From assembly GCF_035918155.1 (NCBI RefSeq), contig NZ_CP109327.1:62001-126000 (forward strand): DNA of 64,000 nucleotides, read 5' to 3'. This document shows, piece after piece, positions 54,609 through 63,157 of this stretch. Origin of the DNA: Streptomyces sp. NBC_01591. Its GTDB lineage: Bacteria; Actinomycetota; Actinomycetes; Streptomycetales; Streptomycetaceae. Position 1 is the stretch's first letter, and the number at the start of each line of letters is the position of its first letter. Under the pieces are notes generated by a model. That model saw only the letters and a list, made by a program, of their open reading frames with translations. It did no database searches and had not been told where the DNA came from. The translations under genes were made by a program, and so were the position numbers.

Positions 54609-55755
54609 ATGCCGCGTTCTGGTTGGGTGAAGCCGTCTTCTGGTGTCCGGTTGTCGGATTTGGTGTCTGTGGGGTTGCTGACGCGGGTGTTTCCCGCGGA
54701 CGTGGTTGACGCGGTGATCGAGGAGGCGGGGCGTACTGAGCGGCGTCGCCGGTCGTTGCCCGCACGGGTAATGGCGTACTTCTCGATCGGGATGGCGCTG
54801 TATTCCGATGACTCGTACGAGGATGTGTTCGCGCAGCTCACGGACGGGCTGTCGTGGGCGTCGGGGTGGTCCGAGTCGTTCCCGCCGCCGTCGAAGTCGG
54901 CGATCTTCCAGGCCAGGTCTCGTTTGGGGTTCGAGCCGGTGCGGGATCTCTTCGCGCGGGTCGCACGTCCGCTGGCGGGGCCGGGCACGCCGGGGTCGTG
55001 GCTGGCGGGGCGTCGTCTGGTGGCGGTCGATGGGACGTGCCTGGACGTGGCGGACACGTCAGTCAACGCAGAGTTCTTCGGGCGGCCCGCTTCAAGCCGA
55101 GGGGAGCGGGCCGCGTTTCCGCAGGCCCGCCTGGTGGCATTGGCTGAATGCGGCACCCATGCGGTCTTCGACGCTGTTACCGGCCCGTGCGGTGTGTCGG
55201 AGATGGAGTTGTCCCGGCAGCTCGTCGGGCGGCTGGAGCCGGGCCAGCTGGTCCTGGCCGACCGGGGTTTCTACGGGTTCCGCCTCTGGCAACAGGCCGC
55301 AGCCACGGGCGCGGATCTGCTCTGGCGAGTGAAGACGAACCTGAGGCCCCGGTACCTGGAAACCCTGGCCGACGGGTCGTGGCTGGCCCGGATCGTCCCG
55401 ACATCGGGAACGAACCGGGCCACGACGGATCCACTCACGGTCAGAGTGATCGACTACACGATCGATGACGGCCGGGACAACCCCGAGGAATACCGGCTGC
55501 TGACCACGATCCTCGACCCTGCCGAGGCCGGCGCCGAGGACCTCGCAGCCGCCTACGCCCAACGGTGGGAAATCGAGACCACCTTCGACGAGCTGAAGAC
55601 CCACCAGCGCGGGCCCCGCGCGGTACTGCGCTCGAAGGCCCCCGACCTTGTCCAGCAAGAAATCTGGGGACACCTGTGCTGCCACTACGCCATTCGCACC
55701 CTGATGGCCGACACCGCCGCCCACGCCGGCCACGACCCCGACAGAGTCTCCTTAC
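54609..55755 (+). pseudogene. IS4 family transposase, 3' truncated
   Basis: 382 codons starting MPRSGWVKPSSGVRLSDLVS, with the IS4-type N-terminal domain (LPARVMAYFSIGMALYSDDS), Asp in LVAVDGTCLDVADT, LADRGFYGFRLW (DREG-like region) and YAQRWEIETTFDELKTHQRG (YREK-like region with Glu). Homology stops at HDPDRVSL (about 55755), replaced by rhamnosidase sequence. The left IS end is probably near ACCGTTCAGTTAAGG (54571), a sequence typical of these elements. Confidence 0.85.
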
Positions 55756-56704
55756 GCGCTTCGAGTACTGCAAGGCGAGTGGATCACGGACTCGATGACG
55801 TACGCAGCCGACGAAGATCCGGTGCTCTACTTCGGGGCCGCCCTGGAAATTCCCGAACGGGTCGTCCGGGCCCGCGCCTACGCCTCGGCCCTGGGCTGGT
55901 ACCGCCTGGTGGTCAACGGCAAGGACCTGACCGGGGCGAGCCTGGTGCCACGCTTCACGCCGTTCGAGCAGGAGGTCGAGTACCGCGAGTACGACCCGGC
56001 CGGCGCGATCGTCCCCGGCATGAATCTGTTCCACCTGGTGGTCGCCGACGGGCGTTTCCGTGGCCGCCTCGGGTTTCTCGCACGCCGCTGCGTCTACGGG
56101 CCGGAACTGGCGGCATACCTGCACTTGGAGCTGGAGTTCGCCGACGGAACCCGACGCACGTGGGGCACGGACGCCACGTGGACCGTGGGCCGCGGGCCCG
56201 TCGTGCGTGCCGACCCGAAGTTCGGTGAGTTTGCAGATCTGCGTATCCCTGCGCCGTGGAGTCAGCCTCATGACCACGCTCAGTCGCGCCCGGTGCGTCC
56301 GTTCTCCCCGCACTCCCGGCAGCTGATCGCTGAGCAGGTACCACCGGTCACTGCCGTGAAAGAGCTGACACCGGTTTCGGTGTGGCGATCCCCCAGGGGA
56401 CGCCAACTGGTTGATTTCGGGCAGAACTTCGCCGGCGTCGCGCGCCTGCGCCTCACCGGCCGGGCGGGCACCTCTGTCCGCGTCACCTATAGCGAGCTCA
56501 TCAGCCCTGACGGCGAGCTGGACACGCAGTGGATTCTGAGCGACAGGAAAAAGCCGTGGTACCAGCGTGACGAGGTCATCATCGGCGCCCCGGGTGAGTG
56601 GTTCGAACCGAGCTTCACCATCCACGGCTTCCGTTACCTGGAGATCGAGGTCCTGGATCAGGACCTGGCGCCCAACGACATCGTGGGCGTGGTTCTGTCC
56701 TCCG
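55756..56704 (+). pseudogene. Alpha-L-rhamnosidase N-terminal fragment (GH78)
   Basis: Plus-strand frame ALRVLQGEWITDSMTYAADE, LYFGAALEIPERVVRARAYA, SALGWYRLVVNGKDLTGASL, then FTPFEQEVEYREYDP: the N-terminal beta-sandwich domains of GH78 rhamnosidases. A second sandwich follows with VWRSPRGRQLVDFGQNFAGV and FTIHGFRYLEIEVLDQD. The catalytic (alpha/alpha)6 barrel is missing. The left end is cut by IS4, the right end by the 61-bp duplicate. Confidence 0.8.
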
Positions 56705-56765
56705 AGCGGGACGCGGTCGGGTTGGCCGCTCGTAGCGTGCCGTAGGACGCCGGTCCGGGTGACTC
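56705..56765 (-). repeat. 61-bp inverted duplicate, right copy
   Basis: Inverse of 5652-5712 with one mismatch. It starts exactly where the rhamnosidase fragment ends. Confidence 0.85.
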
Positions 56766-56942
56766 AGGGTGAAGCCGCGGGGCGGACCGGCATCGACGAC
56801 ATGCAGCGCGTCGACCGTTCCGCGCTCCTCCGCGGTGGTCATGATGACCGGCACGCCCTCGAAGACTGCACCGGGCCGTGACCTGCCTGGCCGGGCGGTG
56901 CCCGCGCGCAGCAGTGTCAGCGGCTTCCCTTAGGTTCGTCCC
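56766..56942 (-). other. Possible gene fragment
   Basis: Minus-strand codons about 56766-56870 encode AVFEGVPVIMTTAEERGTVD and ALHVVDAGPPRGFTLS, protein-like and continuous with the 61-bp repeat. Family unknown. Confidence 0.3.
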
Positions 56943-57563
56943 ATGAGTTCTTCTCTGAGCGTCTACCTGCTCGACGTGGCCGCTACGCGCGCCTTGGTCG
57001 GATCCCGCGACAACCAGTTGCTGGAGGCGATCCGCAACGGCTTCGGGGACGACCTGGCACGCGACGACGACTATTTCAGCGACGCGATCGAGGAAGGCGC
57101 CCCCACGGCATACGAGGCACTGCGCGCGGTCATCGACGGCGAGCCCTTCAGTGAGGATAGGGACCACGCCTTCCAGTACGGCTACGCCTACAAGCGGCTG
57201 TGTTCGCTCACCGGCTCGTTCTTGGACAACGACCGTTTTACGCCGCACCGGGGTGACTGGCTGTCGGTGGTCGACGAGGGCCTGAATGCTCTGGGCGTCA
57301 CCGCCGTGTCTGTTGAGGACTTCAGCTACAGCGACCTGCCCGATCCTCTGCCGTACACATTCATACCGGGCTGCGGCGAGTGGACGCCCGATCACATCGC
57401 ACAGGCGCTGGAGCAGTTCGAGGCCACCAAGCGGGCGGTCGACGAGTCGGGCCAGGCGCCACCGCTGGAGTCTGAGGTCGTGGAGGCCGTTATGCAGTGT
57501 CTCGGCTGGATGCGGCACGCCGCGGGACGGCCTGGCTTTGGAGTCATCGGCTTCCGGTCCTGA
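56943..57563 (+). CDS. Conserved Streptomyces protein of unknown function (DUF7691-like)
   Basis: 206 residues, intact, starting MSSSLSVYLLDVAATRALVG. Acidic and soluble, with FGDDLARDDDYFSDAIEEG, RDHAFQYGYAYKRLCSLTGS and a C-terminal helix EVVEAVMQCLGWMRHAAG. I recall this pattern as a recurring Streptomyces family without assigned role. In the neighbouring frame, 57564-57740 continues protein-like (LGEQYRRLSERFLMPNGVSL, DPHSLLISTVPRIGART), which may be a remnant of another gene. Confidence 0.65.
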   Translation: MSSSLSVYLLDVAATRALVGSRDNQLLEAIRNGFGDDLARDDDYFSDAIEEGAPTAYEALRAVIDGEPFSEDRDHAFQYGYAYKRLCSLTGSFLDNDRFTPHRGDWLSVVDEGLNALGVTAVSVEDFSYSDLPDPLPYTFIPGCGEWTPDHIAQALEQFEATKRAVDESGQAPPLESEVVEAVMQCLGWMRHAAGRPGFGVIGFRS

Positions 57564-57730
57564 ACGCGAACACCGACGCCAGGCCCTCGTACGGCACCTC
57601 GGTGAGCAGTACCGCCGACTGTCCGAGCGCTTCCTGATGCCGAACGGGGTGTCGCTGGAGAACCGGCGCGACCCGCATTCGCTGCTGATCTCCACGGTGC
57701 CCCGGATCGGGGCGCGGACGGAGAAGAAGG

Positions 57731-58336
57731 TCACCGGGACGGGGAGCTGCGGTGGGCTTGGGCGAGGAGCCGTTCCCAGGTACGGGTTGATCCGCCGTAC
57801 TGGGCGGCGAGAGCGGCCGCGAGGCGGGTACGGGGGACGTCCTCGGCGGTTTCGAGTGCCTCGGTGGCGGTGCGCAGGCGGGGGTCGCCTTCGTAGGCGT
57901 GGGCCTTGAGGGGCCCGTTCCCTGTGCCCGGGGGGCGTCCGCCTCCCTTTCCCTGCCGGGGAGGGGCGTTGCGGCGTTTCTCGACGTCGCGTCGGGCCCA
58001 GAGTCGGAGGCTGTAGACGGTTGTGCCGGGCGGGAGGTAGCCCTGGGTCGCGTAGGCGCGGACGGTGCTTGCCGCGACGTCGAGCAGGGCGGCGGCCTCC
58101 TCGTCGTTGAGGAGGTCGTCGGGGTGTTCGCGGGTGGGCAGGGCGGGGATGGGCCGCCCGTCGAGGTGGGCCTGGGCCTGGGCGAGGTCGTAGACCAGGA
58201 CGCGACTGTCGGGGAAGAGGGTTGGCACGTGCTGGCGGAATGCGGGGGCGTCGCGGCGCCGCCAGGTGGCGATGGGTACGCCGGCCTGCTGGGCGATGTC
58301 GGCTTCGTTGATCACGGGGCGGCTGTGGGGGATCAC
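57731..58336 (-). CDS. HTH DNA-binding protein, plasmid/conjugation type
   Basis: About 200 residues. NDEEAAALLDVAASTVRAYA (residues about 92-111) is a MerR/excisionase-like HTH, followed by YSLRLWARRDVEKRRNAPP. A glycine-rich linker (KGGGRPPGTGNGP) leads to a C-terminal helix with EDVPRTRLAAALAAQYGG, a second HTH-like element. Such two-HTH proteins occur on actinobacterial plasmids and integrative elements. Start uncertain (GTG 58336 or the GTG nine codons later). Confidence 0.55.
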   Translation of the reverse strand: MIPHSRPVINEADIAQQAGVPIATWRRRDAPAFRQHVPTLFPDSRVLVYDLAQAQAHLDGRPIPALPTREHPDDLLNDEEAAALLDVAASTVRAYATQGYLPPGTTVYSLRLWARRDVEKRRNAPPRQGKGGGRPPGTGNGPLKAHAYEGDPRLRTATEALETAEDVPRTRLAAALAAQYGGSTRTWERLLAQAHRSSPSR

Positions 58337-58648
58337 GGGCGGTTGGCTTCTCTCGGGTGTTCCGGCGGACGGGCTACGCTGGTGGGACTTCCTCGGCTGG
58401 CGGTGACGTCTGCGTGGATGTTGGTCAGGGGCCGGTGGTGTGCCGGGTCGCTTCTCGCAAGTGGCTCTCCGCCGGCCCCTTCTCTGTCTCCCTCTTCCAG
58501 CGGCGGACCTCGCGCGGGTTGGCTGAACTTTCGGCTGCGGGCGATGGGCTGGCAGACCGCGCGCGCCTGTGCCGTCAGCTCATCGCGGAGCGCACCTGAG
58601 GAAGGCCACGGTTTCGCGCAGACGTTTCGCTGCCCGGGTTGACTTTAA
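58337..58648. other. Region without assignable gene
   Basis: About 310 bp. An 80-codon plus-strand frame (58357-58599) has no domain I recognise and no ribosome binding site. Nothing else stands out. Confidence 0.3.
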
Positions 58649-59035
58649 ATGGAGGCCGATTCCACTGCCACCGGATCGGGCACGGTCAATTTCGACGACG
58701 AGTCGCCGAAGTACACGGACGGCGGCCCGTACCCCGGTACCGACTACTCCGGCAAGGTGCCGGGCGACGACGCCGAGCTGACCCATTCACTGATCGACGA
58801 GTACAGCCGCAGCTTCCCCGGCAAGAACATCATCGTGGCGAAATCGTTCAACAACCTCTCCTTCTCCGGGGTGTCCGGCCTCGAACATCTTGCGGTGGTG
58901 GACGGTGTCGATGTGTTCGCCCTCGACAGCGGAACCATCACCAACAAGGGGGACGGCGGCTGGAAGAACTGGGGTTTCACCGGCAACTTCGAGTACGCCG
59001 AGGACGCGAAGGAGGTGACCTTCGGCGACCGGTGA
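58649..59035 (+). CDS. Hypothetical protein
   Basis: A 128-codon frame starting MEADSTATGSGTVNFDDESP. It is acidic and rich in Gly, Asp and Ser. The part from VAKSFNNLSFSGVSGLEHLA to WGFTGNFEYAEDAKEVTFGD looks like a folded beta domain. No ribosome binding site precedes the ATG, so this may be the 3' part of a longer, possibly secreted protein. Family unknown. Confidence 0.45.
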   Translation: MEADSTATGSGTVNFDDESPKYTDGGPYPGTDYSGKVPGDDAELTHSLIDEYSRSFPGKNIIVAKSFNNLSFSGVSGLEHLAVVDGVDVFALDSGTITNKGDGGWKNWGFTGNFEYAEDAKEVTFGDR

Positions 59036-59104
59036 GGTAGAGGTCGACCGCGCGCCCGTCGAGGGCTGAGGGGTGCCGTCGGAGACGCTGATCGGAGGAC
59101 TGCC

Positions 59105-59212
59105 CACCACCTGGCCGGGCGCAAGGACCTCGGACGGTGGGTAAACGTGCAGCGGTTCGGGTGGGAGCAGCTCCTACCCGAACAGCAGTGGATCCTGGAG
59201 AACACCCTCACG
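59105..59212 (+). pseudogene. Helicase-associated protein, C-terminal stump
   Basis: Encodes HHLAGRKDLGRWVNVQRFGW then EQLLPEQQWILENTL, the usual last repeat of helicase-associated-domain proteins. It is cut by the IS6 at 59213. Confidence 0.7.
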
Positions 59213-60077
59213 GGTGCTGTTACGTTGTTGGGTTGCAGGTGCCTGACGGTGCGTCGTGGCCTGGTGGGGCCCGCGGTCCGGGCCTGTGGTCAGGCTGTGG
59301 TGGGCCGGCCGGCAGCGCCGGTGATCTGGTCCCAGATCGCGAAGCGGACGGTCATCTCGGCTCGGTGGTCGGAGGCGGTCATCAGGTGGCGGTGAGGGCG
59401 GAAGTGGGGTGAGATGCCGCTGAACGCGGACAGGAACCGCTGGGCCCCGCCGACGGAGCGGAATCCCTTAATGGCACGTTCGCGCTGCCGGGTAGGCTGA
59501 TGACTGTTCTCGGCCCGGTTGTTCAGGCCCTTGTGGGCACGGTGTTCCACCGAGGGCATGACCTCGCGGTGCGCCGCGCCGTAGGAACGGAGCTTGTCGG
59601 TGACGACCACCCGCGGCACCGTACGGGTCTTCTTCATCAGGCGGCGGAAGAAGCGTCCTGCCGCGGCCTTGTCCCGGCGGCTCTGCAGGAGGATGTCGAG
59701 CACGTTGCCGTCCTGGTCGACGGCCCGCCACAGGTACTTCTGCTCTCCGTTGTTCTTCACGAAGACCTCGTCCAGGTGCCACTTGTCCCCGGGCCGTGGC
59801 CGACGGCGGCGCAGTCCGTCCGCGTAGGCCTGGCCGAACTTGGCGGACCAGCGGCGGATGGTCTCGTAGGAGACGATGACGCCGCGCTCGAGCATCAGCT
59901 CCTCGACCTCGCGGAAGGACAGCGGGAAGCGGAAGTACAGCCATACCGCGTGCGCGATCACCTCCACCGGGTACCGGTGGCCCTTGTACGACGGCGACGC
60001 GGACGACACGAACGAATCTCTCCCCGGCACGACCAACCAGAAGATCATCCCACCCGGCCAGTCAACGTGACAGTGCC
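59213..60077 (-). mobile_element. IS6 family insertion sequence (copy b)
   Basis: About 865 bp with ends GGTGCTGTTACGTTG and, inverted, GGCACTGTCACGTTG. The flanking bases do not form an 8-bp duplication. Clearly related to copy a but diverged throughout. Confidence 0.88.
59290..60009 (-). CDS. IS6 family transposase
   Basis: About 239 residues from the GTG at 60009; the frame is open further upstream. SPSYKGHRYPVEVIAHAVWL, WHLDEVFVKNNGEQKYL (Asp), VVVTDKLRSYGAAHR (Asp) and NNRAENSHQPTRQRER (Glu) match copy a. Intact, probably functional. Confidence 0.92.
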   Translation of the reverse strand: MSSASPSYKGHRYPVEVIAHAVWLYFRFPLSFREVEELMLERGVIVSYETIRRWSAKFGQAYADGLRRRRPRPGDKWHLDEVFVKNNGEQKYLWRAVDQDGNVLDILLQSRRDKAAAGRFFRRLMKKTRTVPRVVVTDKLRSYGAAHREVMPSVEHRAHKGLNNRAENSHQPTRQRERAIKGFRSVGGAQRFLSAFSGISPHFRPHRHLMTASDHRAEMTVRFAIWDQITGAAGRPTTA

Positions 60078-60110
60078 CTGGAGCACTGTGCGGTAGTTGC
60101 CGACGTGTGG

Positions 60111-60527
60111 TCAGAAGGTGAAGGCTTCGCTGATGGCGTGGCTGTCCTCGTACATGCGGTAGCCGGTGATCTTGCCTTCGGCTGCGGTGATGTGGAGGGC
60201 AAAGTGGTTGGTGAAGGTCTTGCCGGTGGCCAGGACCCCGAAGCGGTTGTGGCCGATGACCACGGCGTGGTCACCATCGACGACGGTCGTGGCGACGACG
60301 TACTCCTTTGCGGGGGTGAGGTGCCGGCCGAAGGAGGCGAAGAACGCGGCGATGTCGTCCTTGGTGGTGCGGTTTCCGGCCCAGGGGACGTTGGGAGCGC
60401 CGCCGACGTGGAAGGCAATGTCGTCGGCGAACAGGTCCAGCAGGGCGGGCATGTCGCCTTCGCCGAAGCGGGCGAAGAATGCGTCGACAACGTCACGGGT
60501 GCTGGCCTGGGCGGTGATGGTGCTCAT
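60111..60527 (-). CDS. SnoaL-like / NTF2-like protein
   Basis: 138 residues from ATG 60527. STRDVVDAFFARFGEGDMPA, LLDLFADDIAFHVGGAPNVP and KDDIAAFFASFGRHL are typical of SnoaL-like polyketide-cyclase-fold proteins, ending ITGYRMYEDSHAISEAF. It lies 109 bp downstream of the oxidoreductase on the same strand and is probably in the same operon. Function not assignable beyond the fold. Confidence 0.85.
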   Translation of the reverse strand: MSTITAQASTRDVVDAFFARFGEGDMPALLDLFADDIAFHVGGAPNVPWAGNRTTKDDIAAFFASFGRHLTPAKEYVVATTVVDGDHAVVIGHNRFGVLATGKTFTNHFALHITAAEGKITGYRMYEDSHAISEAFTF

Positions 60528-60636
60528 GGTGGTTCCGTTCTGTGTGGTGTGTGTCGTGCGGGTGGGATGGGTCCTGCCTGACGCAGGCCGGGGAGCCGGC
60601 GGTCTGGCTGCCGCAGGGCAGAAGCTGCGGGGCGGG

Positions 60637-61605
60637 TCAGGGGGCGATGGAGAGGACGATCTTGCCGGTGGTGCGGCCGATCTCGCCCAGCGTGTGGGCC
60701 CGGACGGCTTCTTCGAGGGGGAAGACCGCGTCGACAATCACGCGCAGGTGGCCGTCCTCGACCAGGGAGGTGATCTCGCGCAACCCCGCATGGTCGGGCT
60801 CGACGAGCATGAACACCGCCCGGATACCGGCCGCCTCGGCCTCCTTCGCGGGGAAGGTGTCGTCCAGCGGCAGGATCGAGATCAGCGTGCCGCCCGGCCG
60901 CAGCGTTTGCAGGGACCGGGCCCAGTTGGGGCCGCCGAGGGTGTCCAGGACGACATCGACGTCGCGGAGGGTCTCGGCGAAGTCCTGGGTGCGGTAGTCG
61001 ATCAGCTCGTCGGCGCCCAGCGAGCGCAGCAGCTCGTGCTTGGCCGCGCTGGCCGTGCCGATGACGTACGCGCCGCGGGCCTTGGCGATCTGCACGGCCA
61101 GGTGGCCGACGCCTCCGGCGGCCGCGTGGATCAGGACGCGCTGGCCGGGCTGGACGTTCGCGGTGTCCACCAGGGCCTGCCAAGCGGTCAGCGAGGCCAG
61201 CGGCAGGGCGCCGGCCTGGATGTGGTTCAGGCCGTTGGGGCGCGGGGCGAAGTGGCGGGTCGGGGCGGCGACGTACTCGGCATAGGCCCCCGCCGGGTGC
61301 GGGAAGCGCGGCATCCCGAACACCTCGTCGCCGACCTCGAAGAGTGTCACCCCGCCGCCGACCGCCTCGACCACCCCAGCGACGTCGAAGCCCAGGGTGA
61401 ACGGCGGCCTGGCTCCGGTGGCGAACACGCCGCGCTCGCGGGTCTTCCAGTCGGCCGGGTTCACGCCTGCCGCGTGCACCCGGACCAGGATCTCGCCCCG
61501 GCCCGGGACCGGACGCTGCGTCTCGACGGTCTTGAGGACCTCCGGGGCTCCAGCGGCGTCCTGGGAGACGGCGCGCATGGTCGAGGGGCTGGTGGCCTGG
61601 TCCAT
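60637..61605 (-). CDS. NADP-dependent quinone oxidoreductase-like enzyme
   Basis: 322 residues of the zinc-free medium-chain reductase type. N-terminal GroES-like domain (GEILVRVHAAGVNPADWKTR, FDVAGVVEAVG), Rossmann motif HAAAGGVGHLAVQIAKARGA, then YRTQDFAETLRDVDVVLDTL. The AAGGVG motif marks the quinone oxidoreductase/zeta-crystallin group. It is divergent from the GlxA-type regulator, which probably controls it. Physiological substrate unknown; likely quinones or enals. Confidence 0.9.
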   Translation of the reverse strand: MDQATSPSTMRAVSQDAAGAPEVLKTVETQRPVPGRGEILVRVHAAGVNPADWKTRERGVFATGARPPFTLGFDVAGVVEAVGGGVTLFEVGDEVFGMPRFPHPAGAYAEYVAAPTRHFAPRPNGLNHIQAGALPLASLTAWQALVDTANVQPGQRVLIHAAAGGVGHLAVQIAKARGAYVIGTASAAKHELLRSLGADELIDYRTQDFAETLRDVDVVLDTLGGPNWARSLQTLRPGGTLISILPLDDTFPAKEAEAAGIRAVFMLVEPDHAGLREITSLVEDGHLRVIVDAVFPLEEAVRAHTLGEIGRTTGKIVLSIAP

Positions 61606-61734
61606 GATGACGTGCTCTTTTCAGCAGTGCGTTTCTTGTCGTTCGTGCCGTTTCTCCTGGGCACGTCCTAAGACTGCCTGGGAGGAAAGACCCCCAGTAG
61701 TGGCCCGATGGCCATGGAGTGAAAGGATCGGGTC

Positions 61735-62715
61735 ATGCACCACATTGGCGTTCTGGCCCTGGAAGGTGTCGTCCCCTTCGAGCTCGGCATCCCCGCGCGG
61801 ATCTTCGGCGCCGCCCGCGACGGCACGGGCAACCGGCTCTACTCCGTGACCACGTGCAGCCTGGACGGCCACCCCGTCCGCACCGAGGCCGACTACCAGC
61901 TCACCGTCTCCCACGACGCCTCCCTGCTGACCACCGTCGACACCGTCGTCATCCCGCCCTCCCACGCGCTGGGCCCCATTCGCGAGGAGGGCCGCCTGCC
62001 CGACCCCCTGCGCGAGGCCCTGGCCGCCATCCGCCCCGAAACCCGGATCGTGGCGATCTGCACCGGCACCTACGTGCTGGCCGCCGCGGGGCTGCTAGAC
62101 GGCCGCCCCGCCACTACCCACTGGCGCGAAGCCGACCGCCTGCAGCGCATGTTCCCCACCGCGCGCATCAACCCTGACGTCCTCTTCATCGACGACGGCG
62201 AGATCCTCACCTCTGCCGGGGTCGCCGCCGGAATCGACCTGTGCCTGCACATCGTCCGCCGCGACCACGGCAGCGAAATCGCCAACGAGGTCGCCCGCTC
62301 GTGCGTCGTACCGCCCTGGCGCGACGGCGGACAGGCTCAGTACATCCAGCGCCCCGTCCCCGACCCCACTGCCCCCGGCACCGCCCCCACACAGGCGTGG
62401 ATCATGGAACACCTCGCCGAACCCGTCACTCTGGCCGATATGGCCGCCCACGCCAACGTCAGCGTGCGCACCTTCACCCGCCGCTTCCGCGACGAGGTCG
62501 GCACCAGCCCCGGCCAGTGGCTCGTCCGCCAGCGCGTCGACCTGGCCCGGCACCTGCTGGAGACCACTGACTGGCCCGTCGACCTGGTCGCCGGCCGCGC
62601 CGGATTCGGCACCGGTGTCTCCCTGCGCCAGCACCTTCATGCCGCCATCGGGATCACACCCCAGGCATACCGCCGCACCTTCCGCCCCACCCCCGCAACG
62701 CTGGGGGGTGGCTAG
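61735..62715 (+). CDS. GlxA family transcriptional regulator (DJ-1/PfpI plus AraC HTH)
   Basis: 326 residues from ATG 61735 with AAAGGA upstream. The N-terminal DJ-1/PfpI domain (about 1-180) has the CTGTYVLAAAGLLDG nucleophile-elbow region and VAAGIDLCLHIV. The C-terminal AraC domain (about 220-320) has VTLADMAAHANVSVRTFTRR and the second HTH with FRDEVGTSPGQWLVRQRVDL. Family members sense small metabolites and activate neighbouring enzyme genes. Divergent from the oxidoreductase-SnoaL pair. Intact. Confidence 0.93.
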   Translation: MHHIGVLALEGVVPFELGIPARIFGAARDGTGNRLYSVTTCSLDGHPVRTEADYQLTVSHDASLLTTVDTVVIPPSHALGPIREEGRLPDPLREALAAIRPETRIVAICTGTYVLAAAGLLDGRPATTHWREADRLQRMFPTARINPDVLFIDDGEILTSAGVAAGIDLCLHIVRRDHGSEIANEVARSCVVPPWRDGGQAQYIQRPVPDPTAPGTAPTQAWIMEHLAEPVTLADMAAHANVSVRTFTRRFRDEVGTSPGQWLVRQRVDLARHLLETTDWPVDLVAGRAGFGTGVSLRQHLHAAIGITPQAYRRTFRPTPATLGGG

Positions 62716-62716
62716 T

Positions 62717-63157
62717 AGGGCTTTGTTACGTATCTGGGCAAGTGGTCGCCTTGATGGTTTCCTGCAGTTATGAGGGCGGATGAACTCGCGGCGTGCAGGG
62801 CCCGGTTGGAGGAGTTCGCTGGGGAGGTGTTCGCGCCTTTGGCGCGTGCTGATCAGCGGAGGAAGGGCGGGCTGTACCTGCGGGGCCTGCTGCTGGACGG
62901 GCATCGGAAGTCGATGCAGCCGATGGCTGGTCGGCTGGGTGTGGACCACCAGCAATTGCAGCAGTTCATGACCTCGTCGACCTGGCCGGTGGACACGGTT
63001 CGTGCCAGGCTGGCTCGCAGGGCGGTGGCTGTGGTCCGGCCGCAGGTGTGGGCCGTGGACGACACCGGGTTCCCGAAGGACGGAAGGTCCTCGCCCGGGG
63101 TGGCCAGGCAGTACTCCGGCACCCTGGGCAAGGTCGGGAACTGCCAGATAGGGGCCT
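62717..63157 (+). mobile_element. IS701 family remnant (IS701-c), cut by IS3-b
   Basis: From ATG 62770 about 125 codons of an IS701 transposase are present: RLEEFAGEVFAPLARADQRR, GLLLDGHRKSMQPMAGRLG, VWAVDDTGFPKDGRSSPGVA (first catalytic Asp), then ARQYSGTLGKVGNCQIG, where IS3-b begins at 63158. It belongs to a different subgroup from IS701-a. The non-coding 62717-62769 is presumably the left end. Confidence 0.85.
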
